From assembly GCF_014649715.1 (NCBI RefSeq), contig NZ_BMTO01000018.1:114899-176054 (forward strand): 61,156 nt of DNA, written 5' to 3'. The translations under genes and the position numbers were made by a program. Under the pieces are notes generated by a model. It made no database searches and was not told the DNA's origin. It saw only the letters and a list, made by a program, of their open reading frames with translations. The DNA comes from Streptomyces lateritius (GTDB taxonomy: Bacteria > Actinomycetota > Actinomycetes > Streptomycetales > Streptomycetaceae). Of the stretch, positions 25,970 through 34,492 are shown in pieces. The first letter of the stretch is position 1. Each line of letters starts with the position of its first letter.

Positions 25970-26800
25970 ATGGCCATCGCACGACGCGGAATCCTTGGGC
26001 GGCAGCGCCGGGAGTACAAGCTTCCCGAGCCGCACCCGTCCGGCGCCCGCCCGCCGAAACTCCCGGCCGAGCTGGTACCGAACCACGTGGCCTGCGTGAT
26101 GGACGGCAACGGCCGCTGGGCCAAGGAGCGTGGCCTGCCCCGCACCGAGGGCCACAAGGTCGGCGAGGGCGTCGTCCTCGACGTGCTCAAGGGCTGCCTG
26201 GAGATGGGCGTCAAGAACCTCTCCCTCTACGCCTTCTCCACCGAGAACTGGAAGCGGTCGCCCGAAGAGGTCCGCTTCCTCATGAACTTCAACCGGGACG
26301 TGATCCGGCGCCGGCGCGACGAGATGAACGACCTGGGCATCCGCATCCGCTGGGTCGGCCGCATGCCGAAGATGTGGAAGTCGGTCGTCCAGGAACTCCA
26401 GGTCGCCCAGGAGCAGACCGTCGACAACGACGCCATGACGCTCTACTTCTGCGTGAACTACGGCGGCCGGGCGGAGGTCGCCGACGCCGCGAAGAAGATC
26501 GCGGAGGACGTGGCGGCGGGGAAGCTGGACCCGTCGAAGGTCAACGAGAAGACCTTCCAGAAGTACATGTACTACCCGGACATGCCGGACGTCGACCTGT
26601 TCCTGCGCCCCAGCGGCGAACAGCGCACCTCGAACTACCTGATCTGGCAGAGCAGCTACGCCGAGATGGTCTTCCAGGACGTGCTGTGGCCCGACTTCGA
26701 CCGCCGCGACCTGTGGCGCGCCTGCGTCGAGTACGCCTCGCGCGACCGCCGCTTCGGGGGCGTGGACCCGGCCGACATGGCCGTCCTCGACAAGGGCTGA
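25970..26800 (+). CDS. uppS: Isoprenyl transferase (undecaprenyl diphosphate synthase type)
   Basis: A 276-residue cis-prenyltransferase adding isopentenyl units to make the polyprenyl carrier for cell-wall synthesis. The signature VMDGNGRWAKERGLPRTEGH contains the catalytic Asp and the pyrophosphate-binding Arg/Asn; LYAFSTENWKRSPEEV and the C-terminal LRPSGEQRTSNYLIWQSSYAE motif are intact. The 40-residue N-terminal extension is normal for actinobacteria. Likely in one transcript with recO and the YcxB-like gene. Confidence 0.95.
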   Translation: MAIARRGILGRQRREYKLPEPHPSGARPPKLPAELVPNHVACVMDGNGRWAKERGLPRTEGHKVGEGVVLDVLKGCLEMGVKNLSLYAFSTENWKRSPEEVRFLMNFNRDVIRRRRDEMNDLGIRIRWVGRMPKMWKSVVQELQVAQEQTVDNDAMTLYFCVNYGGRAEVADAAKKIAEDVAAGKLDPSKVNEKTFQKYMYYPDMPDVDLFLRPSGEQRTSNYLIWQSSYAEMVFQDVLWPDFDRRDLWRACVEYASRDRRFGGVDPADMAVLDKG

Positions 26801-26819
26801 CCGGGATAGGGGGGGATCG

Positions 26820-27347
26820 ATGGAGACGCGCGAGCGGCTCGAGCTGGTCTATGCGCCGGCGTTCGACGACGTGCACGAGGCGGTACGGGTGCGGCTGCGA
26901 GCCACCCTCTGGTGGCGCCTCCTGCGGTGGACGGCGATCGGCGCCTGCCTCCTGTCCCTCGCCGTCGCCGGCCTGGCCCTGCTGCCTCCGACGCCGGAGC
27001 CGGGGACCGCGGTGGTGATGGCCTTCCTCGGCCTCGTGGCCGTGGCAGCCGCCGAGCTGACGCCCTGGGCGACCGCCCGCAGCGTCTTCCTGCTGGTCCG
27101 TTCCCAGGGAGAGGCCCGGGCCGTCGTCGACGCCGACGGGGGCCGCTGGACCTCCCGGGACACCGAGATGGTGATCCGGTGGCCGATGCTGCCCCGTTAC
27201 GTGGAGACGCCCCGGCTCTTCGTGCTGCTGACGGCCACGAAGTCCGGCAGCACCGGCTTCGCCTACCTGCCGAAGCACGGCCTGGCCGCCCCGGCCGACG
27301 TCGACCGGCTGCGGGAGATCCTGGACCGGCACACCACGCGGCTCTGA
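26820..27347 (+). CDS. YcxB-like two-helix membrane protein
   Basis: A 175-residue protein with an N-terminal cytosolic stretch (ERLELVYAPAFDDVHEAVRV), two adjacent membrane helices (about residues 38-80, including a WWRLLRWTAIGACLLSLAVA segment) and a C-terminal domain resembling YcxB (VIRWPMLPRYVETPRLFVLL ... TGFAYLPKHGL). Role unknown. It starts 19 bases after uppS behind GGGGGGA, and ends before a strong bidirectional terminator shared with zur. Confidence 0.8.
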   Translation: METRERLELVYAPAFDDVHEAVRVRLRATLWWRLLRWTAIGACLLSLAVAGLALLPPTPEPGTAVVMAFLGLVAVAAAELTPWATARSVFLLVRSQGEARAVVDADGGRWTSRDTEMVIRWPMLPRYVETPRLFVLLTATKSGSTGFAYLPKHGLAAPADVDRLREILDRHTTRL

Positions 27348-27365
27348 CGGTCACACGCGGGCAGG

Positions 27366-27400
27366 AAAGGGCCCGCACCGGAGGACGGTGCGGGCCCTTT
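27366..27400. terminator. Bidirectional terminator
   Basis: A perfect 15-bp stem (AAAGGGCCCGCACCG and complement) with five-base loop GAGGA lies between the convergent YcxB-like gene and zur. It carries A and T at its two ends, so it would work both ways. Confidence 0.92.
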
Positions 27401-27421
27401 CGTAACGCCTTGCCGTATCGC

Positions 27422-27832
27422 CTAGCGAGTGGCGCAGTCCGCGCAGGTGCCGAAGATCTCGACCGTGTGCGCGACGTTCACGAAGCCGTGCTCCGCCGCG
27501 ATGGTCTCCGCCCACTGCTCCACCGCCGGGCCCTCCACCTCGACCGCCTTGCCGCAGACGCGGCAGACCAGGTGATGGTGGTGGTCACCCGTCGAGCAGC
27601 GGCGGTAGACGGTCTCGCCGTCGCTGGTGCGCAGCGCGTCGACCTCGCCCGCGTCCGCGAGGGACTGGAGCGTGCGGTAGACCGTGGTGAGGCCGACCGA
27701 GTCGCCGCGGTGCTTGAGCATGTCGTGCAGCTCCTGGGCGCTGCGGAACTCGTCCACCTCGTTCAGTGCGGCCGACACAGCGGCCCGCTGCTTGGTCGAT
27801 CGGCCGCGTACGGGGGGTCCTGCCGTCGCCAC
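27422..27832 (-). CDS. zur: Zinc uptake regulator Zur (Fur family)
   Basis: A 136-residue Fur-family repressor. The winged helix (RSAQELHDMLKHRGDSVGLT then TVYRTLQSL) is followed by the dimer domain with HHHHLVCRVCGKAVEVEGPA and the final CADC, the structural and sensing zinc ligands. It matches streptomycete Zur closely as I remember it. The GTG at 27830-27832 is chosen because AAGGAGG stands 6 bases upstream; an ATG 11 codons earlier would precede that site. It is the last gene of znuA-znuC-znuB-zur and should repress that unit through the two sites before znuA. Confidence 0.94.
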   Translation of the reverse strand: MATAGPPVRGRSTKQRAAVSAALNEVDEFRSAQELHDMLKHRGDSVGLTTVYRTLQSLADAGEVDALRTSDGETVYRRCSTGDHHHHLVCRVCGKAVEVEGPAVEQWAETIAAEHGFVNVAHTVEIFGTCADCATR

Positions 27833-27878
27833 AGGGGCCTCCTTGAGTCTCGTTGCCCCCGCCATTCTGCCAGGCTGC

Positions 27879-28769
27879 CTAGACCGTGATGTCGTCCGTC
27901 GGAGGGCGGGTGCCGGGAACGGCCATGTCGCACTCCGCCGACGCCGCCTCCGCGGCCCGGGCCCGCCGTCTCGCCAGGGGTGTGGCGAGGACGGTCAGGG
28001 CGATGAAGACGCCGATCGCCAGGAGCACGATCGTCGCGCCGGGCGGCACGTCCTGGTAGTACGTCGTGATCGTGCCGGACAGCGTCACGCCGACACCGAT
28101 CACGACCGCGAGCACGAACGTCGTACGGAACGACTTGGACAGCTGCTGGGCGGCGGCCACCGGCACGACCATCAGCGCGCTGACGAGGAGCAGGCCGACG
28201 ACCCGCATGGCGACCGTGACGGTCACGGCGGCCGTGACGGCGATGAGCAGGTTCAGGGCGCGGACCGGGAGGCCGGTGACGCGGGCGAACTCCTCGTCCT
28301 GGCTGACCGCGAACAGCTGGCGGCGCAGACCGACTGTGACGAGGACCACGAAGGCGGCGAGCAGGGCGATGGCGGTGACGTCCGCGTCGGAGACGGTCGA
28401 CAGCGAACCGAAGAGGTACGACAGCAGGTTCGCGTTGGACCCGTCGGCGATGCTCATCAGCATGACGCCGCCCGCCATGCCTCCGTAGAAGAGCAGGGCG
28501 AGCGCGAGGTCACCGCGCGTCTTGCCGTAGGCCCGGATCAGCTCCATGAGGACGGCGCCGGCGACGGCGACCAGGGTGGCCATCCACACCGGGCTGGAGT
28601 TCAGCAGGAAGCCGAGGCCGACACCGGTCATGGCGACATGGCCGATGCCGTCGCCCATCAGCGCCTGACGGCGCTGGACGAGGTAGATGCCGACGGCGGG
28701 GGCGGTGATGCCGACGAGGACGGCCGCGAGGAGCGACCGCTGCATGAATGCGGGCTCGAGGAATTCCAT
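27879..28769 (-). CDS. znuB: Zinc ABC transporter permease
   Basis: A 296-residue ABC-3 family permease with eight or nine hydrophobic spans; MEFLEPAFMQRSLLAAVLVG and LVQRRQALMGDGIGHVAMTG are the conserved N-terminal and coupling-region blocks. It forms the membrane channel for zinc with ZnuC and ZnuA. Gap of 16 bases from znuC and 46 bases to zur. Confidence 0.93.
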   Translation of the reverse strand: MEFLEPAFMQRSLLAAVLVGITAPAVGIYLVQRRQALMGDGIGHVAMTGVGLGFLLNSSPVWMATLVAVAGAVLMELIRAYGKTRGDLALALLFYGGMAGGVMLMSIADGSNANLLSYLFGSLSTVSDADVTAIALLAAFVVLVTVGLRRQLFAVSQDEEFARVTGLPVRALNLLIAVTAAVTVTVAMRVVGLLLVSALMVVPVAAAQQLSKSFRTTFVLAVVIGVGVTLSGTITTYYQDVPPGATIVLLAIGVFIALTVLATPLARRRARAAEAASAECDMAVPGTRPPTDDITV

Positions 28770-28785
28770 GATCAGATCAGCTTCC

Positions 28786-29547
28786 TCAGGTCAGCAGTCC
28801 TGTGCGCAGCGGCTCGTCGGCCGCGTGCGGATGTACGTGGTCGTGGCCGGGCAGGGCGTGCTGGCCGACGGCCTTCGGCGGCGGGCCGTCGTGGACGACG
28901 CAGCCGTCGCGGAGCACCACGGCCCGGTCGATCAGCGGCTCCAGGGGGCCGAGCTCGTGCAGGACGAGCAAGACGCTCGTGCCGCCGGCGACCTGCTCAC
29001 GCAGGGTGGCCGCGAGAATCTCCTGGCTGGCGAGGTCGACTCCGGCCATCGGCTCATCCATGATCAGCAGCTCGGGCTCGGCGGCCAGTGCGCGGGCGAT
29101 CAGGACGCGCTGGTGCTGGCCGCCGGAGAGGGCGCTCACCGAGTCCTTGGCGCGGTCGGCGAGGCCGACCAGCTCGATGGCCCGCTCGACGGCGGCCCGG
29201 TCGGTCCTGGTGAGGAAGCCGAGCTTGCGGCGGGAGAGCCGGCCGGAGGCGACGACCTCGCGGATGGTGGCGGGGACGCCACTGGCGGCGGTGGTGCGCT
29301 GCGGTACGTAACCGACCCGGGCCCAGTCACGGAACCGCTTCTGCTCCGTGCCGAACAGCTCGATGGCGCCGCCGGTGAGCGGGACCTGGCCGATGACGGC
29401 GCGGACGGCGGTCGACTTGCCGGAGCCGTTGGCGCCGAGCAGGGCGACGACCTCACCGTGGTTCACGGTGAGGTCGACCCCGCGCAGGACGGGCCGCGAG
29501 CCCAGCGCCGCTGTGGCTCCGCGGACGGATATGACGGGCGCGCTCAC
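28786..29547 (-). CDS. znuC: Zinc ABC transporter ATP-binding protein
   Basis: A 253-residue ATPase: Walker A LLGANGSGKSTAVRA, Q-loop YVPQRT, signature LSGGQHQRVLIARALAAEPE, Walker B LLIMDEPMAGVD, H-loop LVLHELG. The GTG at 29545-29547 is selected because AGGAGG lies 5 bases upstream; a longer reading would overlap znuA. The C-terminal tail (HALPGHDHVHPHAADE) is His-rich and may touch metal. Confidence 0.94.
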   Translation of the reverse strand: MSAPVISVRGATAALGSRPVLRGVDLTVNHGEVVALLGANGSGKSTAVRAVIGQVPLTGGAIELFGTEQKRFRDWARVGYVPQRTTAASGVPATIREVVASGRLSRRKLGFLTRTDRAAVERAIELVGLADRAKDSVSALSGGQHQRVLIARALAAEPELLIMDEPMAGVDLASQEILAATLREQVAGGTSVLLVLHELGPLEPLIDRAVVLRDGCVVHDGPPPKAVGQHALPGHDHVHPHAADEPLRTGLLT

Positions 29548-29570
29548 GGTTGCCTCCTGCTGTGCTCGCT

Positions 29571-30575
29571 TCACTTCGCGCCGAGGGCCTTCTTCAGCGC
29601 GGCGAGGTTGGACTGCATGACCTCGATGTAGTCATCGCCCTTGCTCCGGTCCGTAATTCCCTCGAGCGGGTCCAGGACGTCGGTCTTGAGGCCGGTGTCC
29701 GTGGCGAGGGTCTTCGCGGTCTTGTCGCTGGCGAGGGTCTCGAAGAAGACGGTGGAGACCTTGTCCTTCTTGGCGACGTCCTGGAGTTCCTTGATCCGGG
29801 CGGGGCTCGGCTCGGACTCGGGGTCCACGCCGGAGATGCCCTCCTGGTCCAGGCCGTAGCGCTCGGCGAGGTAGCCGAAGGCGGCGTGGGTGGTGATGAA
29901 GGTCTTGGTGGTGGTGTTCTTCAGGCCGGTCTCGAAGGCGGTGTCCAGGTCGCCGAGCTTCTTCACCAGGGCGTCGGTGTTCTTCTTGTAGTCGGCGGCG
30001 TGGGCCGGGTCGGCCTTCTCCAGGGAGGCGCCGACACCCTTGGCGACCTCGGCGTACTTCACCGGGTCGAGCCAGAGGTGCGGGTCGGCACCGGCCTCGG
30101 ACTCGTGGCCGTGCTCGTCGGCGGGGGCTTCGCCCTCGTGGGCGGCGTGCTCCTCGGCGGTCTCGCCCGCGTGGTCGTGGCCGGCCCCGGTGCCGTGGTC
30201 CTCGAGCTTCGTGAGAGTGGCGGCGTCGACGGTGTTCTTGACGCCCGCCTGCTTGATCGCCTCGTCGACGGCGGGCTGGATGCCCTTGAGGTAGAGGATG
30301 TAGTCGGCCTCGCCGAGCTCGCCGATCTGCTTCGGCTTCAGCTCCAGGTCGTGCGGCTCGACGCCCGGCTTGGTGAGCGTGTTGACGGCGACGTGCTCGC
30401 CGCCGATCTGCTCGGCCAGGTACTGCATGGGGTAGAACGACGCCACCACGGCCAGCTTGCCGTCGCTCTCCTTGTCCCCGGCGCCGGAGGAGCCGGAGCA
30501 GGCGGACAGGGTGACGAGCCCCAGGGAGACGGCTCCGGCGAGGGCGGCGGTGGGTATCAGGCGGCGTACGTTCAT
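29571..30575 (-). CDS. znuA: Zinc-binding lipoprotein of the ABC transporter
   Basis: A 334-residue cluster A-I substrate-binding protein. The signal ends in a lipobox (LSAC, about residue 26), so the protein is anchored outside the membrane. VEPHDLELKP supplies a metal His; a His/Glu-rich loop (GHDHAGETAEEHAAHEG and following) is the flexible zinc-collecting segment of ZnuA proteins, followed by DPHLWLDP and THAAFGYLAERYGL. The ATG at 30573-30575 has no ribosome site and touches a Zur-box-like sequence, so a leaderless message is possible. First gene of the zinc unit, divergent from glyS. Confidence 0.94.
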   Translation of the reverse strand: MNVRRLIPTAALAGAVSLGLVTLSACSGSSGAGDKESDGKLAVVASFYPMQYLAEQIGGEHVAVNTLTKPGVEPHDLELKPKQIGELGEADYILYLKGIQPAVDEAIKQAGVKNTVDAATLTKLEDHGTGAGHDHAGETAEEHAAHEGEAPADEHGHESEAGADPHLWLDPVKYAEVAKGVGASLEKADPAHAADYKKNTDALVKKLGDLDTAFETGLKNTTTKTFITTHAAFGYLAERYGLDQEGISGVDPESEPSPARIKELQDVAKKDKVSTVFFETLASDKTAKTLATDTGLKTDVLDPLEGITDRSKGDDYIEVMQSNLAALKKALGAK

Positions 30576-30589
30576 GACACTCATTTTCA
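30575..30589. promoter_or_regulatory. Zur-box-like site 1 (znuA proximal)
   Basis: Read on the minus strand, TGAAAATGAGTGTCA matches 13 of 15 positions of the streptomycete Zur-box consensus TGAAAATGATTTTCA as I recall it. It ends at the znuA start codon. Confidence 0.75.
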
Positions 30590-30596
30590 ACAAAAC

Positions 30597-30611
30597 TGGA
30601 AACGATTGTCA
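30597..30611. promoter_or_regulatory. Zur-box-like site 2 (znuA distal)
   Basis: TGGAAACGATTGTCA matches 12 of 15 consensus positions. Its centre is 22 bases from site 1, two helical turns, so two Zur dimers could bind the same face. Confidence 0.65.
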
Positions 30612-30739
30612 ATTGTCCTACTTGTGGCACCGACCACGTCCAGGCGACCCCGCGCGAGGCCGGACCGATTTGATACGGGGGGTGCGGGCGCCGGTAATCT
30701 GAAGCATTCGCACTTCGTCGTCGTAATGAAGAGAGCACC

Positions 30740-32122
<1,383 letters not shown>

Positions 32123-32142
32123 CGGTCCGACCCGTAGTACGC

Positions 32143-32179
32143 GAAAGCCCCCGGCTCCTTGGAGCAGCCGGGGGCTTTC
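32143..32179. terminator. glyS terminator
   Basis: A 14-bp stem (GAAAGCCCCCGGCT and complement) with a self-complementary nine-base loop lies 20 bases past the glyS stop, between convergent genes; likely bidirectional. Confidence 0.92.
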
Positions 32180-32200
32180 CGTCGTCGGGGGGACTCGGGC

Positions 32201-32785
32201 CTACGCGCGCAGGCCGCGCAGCAGGAGGTCCATCACCGCGTCGAACTCCGCCTGGATCGTGGGCAGTCGCCACTCGGGGGCGTAGGCCGGGTCGTGGAAG
32301 CGGCAGGTCGCGTCGAAGAGGGCGCGGGCGGTGGCGCCGGGGTCGGCGGCGGTGAACTCGCCGCCGCGCACGCCCTCCTCGACGATCACGCGGACCTGAC
32401 CGATCAGCACGTCGATGTGCTGCTCCACCACACCGCTGCTCTCGTCGATCAGCACGCCGTACGTGGCGAAGAGTTCGGGGTCGTCGCCCGCCTTGTGCCG
32501 CTTGGCCTCGAAGAGACCGGCGAACCAGGAGCGCAGCTTCTCCGCCGCCGGCCGGTCCGAGGTCTCGACCAGCTCGGCGAGGGCGACCTCGGCGCGGGTC
32601 AGCCAGCGGTGGGTGACCGCCTCGCGCAGCGCCGCCTTCGTGCGGAAGTGGCGGTAGACGCTGCCGTGGCTGACGCCGAGCACCCGGGCCACGTCCACGA
32701 CTGTCGCCTTCGCCGGGCCGTAGCGCCGCAGCACCTCCTCGGTGGCCTCGAGGATGCGCTCTGCGGTCAGGGTCTCGGCGGGCAT
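32201..32785 (-). CDS. TetR-family regulator
   Basis: A 194-residue TetR repressor. The HTH is TVVDVARVLGVSHGSVYRHF with the usual RTKAALREAV following. The C-terminal ligand domain (AKRHKAGDDPELFATYGVLI) belongs to the TetR_C group often seen beside oxidoreductases. It lies 58 bases from the aldo/keto reductase stop on the same strand; target and ligand unknown. Confidence 0.88.
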   Translation of the reverse strand: MPAETLTAERILEATEEVLRRYGPAKATVVDVARVLGVSHGSVYRHFRTKAALREAVTHRWLTRAEVALAELVETSDRPAAEKLRSWFAGLFEAKRHKAGDDPELFATYGVLIDESSGVVEQHIDVLIGQVRVIVEEGVRGGEFTAADPGATARALFDATCRFHDPAYAPEWRLPTIQAEFDAVMDLLLRGLRA

Positions 32786-32843
32786 GGGATGACAGTACCT
32801 GTCAGCCGCACGGCGGGACGGTGGGCGGGTGCGTTCGACGGGG

Positions 32844-33869
32844 TCAGTGCTCGCTGTCCAGGTGGGCTATCTGCGCCGCCGGGTACCGCTCGCCGGCCGC
32901 CGCCCCCGCCGGAACGGCCCTCTCGATCGCGGCCAGGTCGGCCGCGTCCAGCGTCACGTCCAGGGCCCCGAGCGCTTCTGCGAGCCGGTCGCGGCGACGG
33001 GCGCCGATCAGCGGGACGATGTCCACGTCGTGCCGGGAGCCCTGGCCGAGCACCCAGGCGATGGCGATCTGCGCGACCGACGCGCCCTTGACGTCGGCGA
33101 CGGCCCGCAGCCGGTCCACCAGGTCAAGGTTCCGGTGGAGGTTGTCGCCCTGGAAGCGCGGGCTCATCCCCCGGAAGTCGCCCGGGGCCAGCTCGCGGTC
33201 CCGGGTGAAGTGGCCGCTGATCAGGCCCCGGGACAGCACGCCGTACGCCGTGACGCCGATACCCAGCTCGCGGGCGGCGGGAAGGATCTTCTCCTCGATG
33301 CCCCGGGATATGAGGGAGTACTCGATCTGGAGGTCGGCGATCGGGGCGACCGCCGCCGCCCGGCGCAGGGTGTCCGCGCCCACCTCGGAGAGGCCGATGT
33401 GGCGGACGTGCCCGGCCTCGACCAGCTCGGCGATCGCGCCGACGGTCTCCTCGATCGGCACGTCGGGGTCGACGCGGGCGATCCGGTAGATGTCGATGTG
33501 GTCCGTGCCGAGGCGCTGGAGTGAGTACGCCGCGAAGTTCTTCACCGCGGCGGGCCGGCCGTCATAGCCGGTGAAGCCGCCCTCGACCGTGCGCAGGGCG
33601 CCGAACTTCACGCTGGTCAGGGCCTGCTCGCGGGCGGCGGCGGGGGCCGTGCGCAGCGCCTCGTTGATCAGCAGTTCGTTGTGCCCCATTCCGTAGAAGT
33701 CGCCGGTGTCGAGGAGCGTCACGCCGGCGTCGAGCGCCGCGTGGATCGTCGACACCGACTCGGCGCGGTCGCTCTCGCCGTACAGCGCGGACATGCCCAT
33801 GCAGCCGAGGCCGAGGGCGGAGACCTGGGGGCCGGTGGTGCCGAGGGAGCGGGTGGGGACGGAGGTCAT
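32844..33869 (-). CDS. Aldo/keto reductase
   Basis: A 341-residue NADPH-dependent AKR (YajO/IolS-like). The barrel shows LLDTGDFYGMGHNELLINEA with catalytic Asp and Tyr, a Lys in TSVKFGA, and the cofactor-binding tail IVPLIGARRRDRLAEALGAL. A His in HIDIYRIARVD replaces the more usual downstream position. Substrate unknown. The ATG at 33867-33869 is preceded by GAGGAG. Four imperfect 10-base repeats stand just upstream. Confidence 0.9.
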   Translation of the reverse strand: MTSVPTRSLGTTGPQVSALGLGCMGMSALYGESDRAESVSTIHAALDAGVTLLDTGDFYGMGHNELLINEALRTAPAAAREQALTSVKFGALRTVEGGFTGYDGRPAAVKNFAAYSLQRLGTDHIDIYRIARVDPDVPIEETVGAIAELVEAGHVRHIGLSEVGADTLRRAAAVAPIADLQIEYSLISRGIEEKILPAARELGIGVTAYGVLSRGLISGHFTRDRELAPGDFRGMSPRFQGDNLHRNLDLVDRLRAVADVKGASVAQIAIAWVLGQGSRHDVDIVPLIGARRRDRLAEALGALDVTLDAADLAAIERAVPAGAAAGERYPAAQIAHLDSEH

Positions 33870-33906
33870 GGGTGTCTCCTCGGAAGGACGCGGAAGGACA
33901 TGGAGG

Positions 33907-33946
33907 ACTCGAAACGACTCGAAACAACGCGAAACGACTCCGAAGG
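33907..33946. repeat. Four imperfect 10-bp tandem repeats
   Basis: ACTCGAAACG, ACTCGAAACA, ACGCGAAACG and ACTCCGAAGG follow one another without gaps 38 bases upstream of the aldo/keto reductase start. One repeat per helical turn could serve cooperative protein binding or be simple slippage. Confidence 0.6.
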
Positions 33947-33983
33947 GATCGGAGGCCCCGCCTGACAACCATGGCATGACGGC

Positions 33984-34004
33984 TGACAGATTTCAATCTT
34001 TGTC
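33984..34004. promoter_or_regulatory. Dyad upstream of the aldo/keto reductase
   Basis: AGATT-TC-AATCT (33988-33999) is flanked by TGAC and GTCA, forming a nested inverted repeat about 115 bases from the gene start, in an AT-rich pocket. Candidate operator; binding protein unknown. Confidence 0.35.
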
Positions 34005-34070
34005 ATTCAGTCGACCGTGTGCTCCCAAAATGGTGTGACCGAGGGCCGGGGGCGGGGTAGCGTCTGCCCC

Positions 34071-34100
34071 ATGTCTTCGTTCTTCCAGATCTACGAGTGA
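34071..34100 (+). CDS. Possible leaderless mini-ORF
   Basis: ATG to TGA encodes MSSFFQIYE. A -10-like TAGCGT ends 7 bases before the ATG, as with the leaderless-looking housekeeping genes in this window, and the frame stops 73 bases before the DUF6243 gene. A leader-peptide role is conceivable; nothing proves translation. Confidence 0.3.
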   Translation: MSSFFQIYE

Positions 34101-34107
34101 GAGCGCC

Positions 34108-34124
34108 GCGGGTTCGACCCCCGC
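34108..34124 (+). other. Isolated tRNA T-arm-like hairpin
   Basis: GCGGG-TTCGACC-CCCGC has a perfect 5-bp stem and a 7-base TTC-G-A loop as in tRNA T-arms, but no acceptor, D or anticodon arms can be drawn around it. It may be a relic of a tRNA-targeted integration site or coincidence. Confidence 0.4.
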
Positions 34125-34173
34125 GCAGCGCCAGCCGACTGACCACCGCATTTCTCACTGATGGGAGAACCCC

Positions 34174-34419
34174 ATGGCCAAGGGCCGCAACAACCTTCTC
34201 GGCGTCGGCGGACAGCGCAAGAAGCTGTCCCGCGCCGACCAGCAGGGTGCCGTGCAGAGCAGCAACGCCGACCGCAAGGCCGGCCTCGACCAGAAGCAGG
34301 AGCTGCTGAGGAAGATGCGCGAGCGCGCGGCCGGCACGGAGAGCGCCGAAGGCGCCGAGACCGGCGAGGCCGGCGGCGCCACGGAGGCCCCCGAGGCCGC
34401 CGCGGGCGGCCAGGAGTAG
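34174..34419 (+). CDS. DUF6243 family small protein
   Basis: An 81-residue, highly charged protein (MAKGRNNLLGVGGQRKKLSR) ending in an Ala/Glu/Gly-rich, probably disordered tail. The N-terminal half matches a small protein conserved in streptomycetes (DUF6243 by recollection). GGGAG precedes the ATG. No known function; composition suggests a nucleic-acid or ribosome contact. Confidence 0.72.
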   Translation: MAKGRNNLLGVGGQRKKLSRADQQGAVQSSNADRKAGLDQKQELLRKMRERAAGTESAEGAETGEAGGATEAPEAAAGGQE

Positions 34420-34436
34420 CCACCGGCATCACAGAT

Positions 34437-34476
34437 GCGTCGGGCCCGGGTCACGTCCGTGACCCGGGCCCGACGC
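34437..34476. terminator. Strong bidirectional terminator
   Basis: A perfect 19-bp stem (GCGTCGGGCCCGGGTCACG and complement) with a two-base turn lies between the convergent DUF6243 and MFS genes. Confidence 0.9.
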
Positions 34477-34492
34477 GTGCCCCTGGGAGTTC

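Noticed and set aside
34058..34131. Possible tRNA gene around the T-arm-like hairpin
   Set aside because: No acceptor pairing, D-arm or anticodon arm could be drawn.
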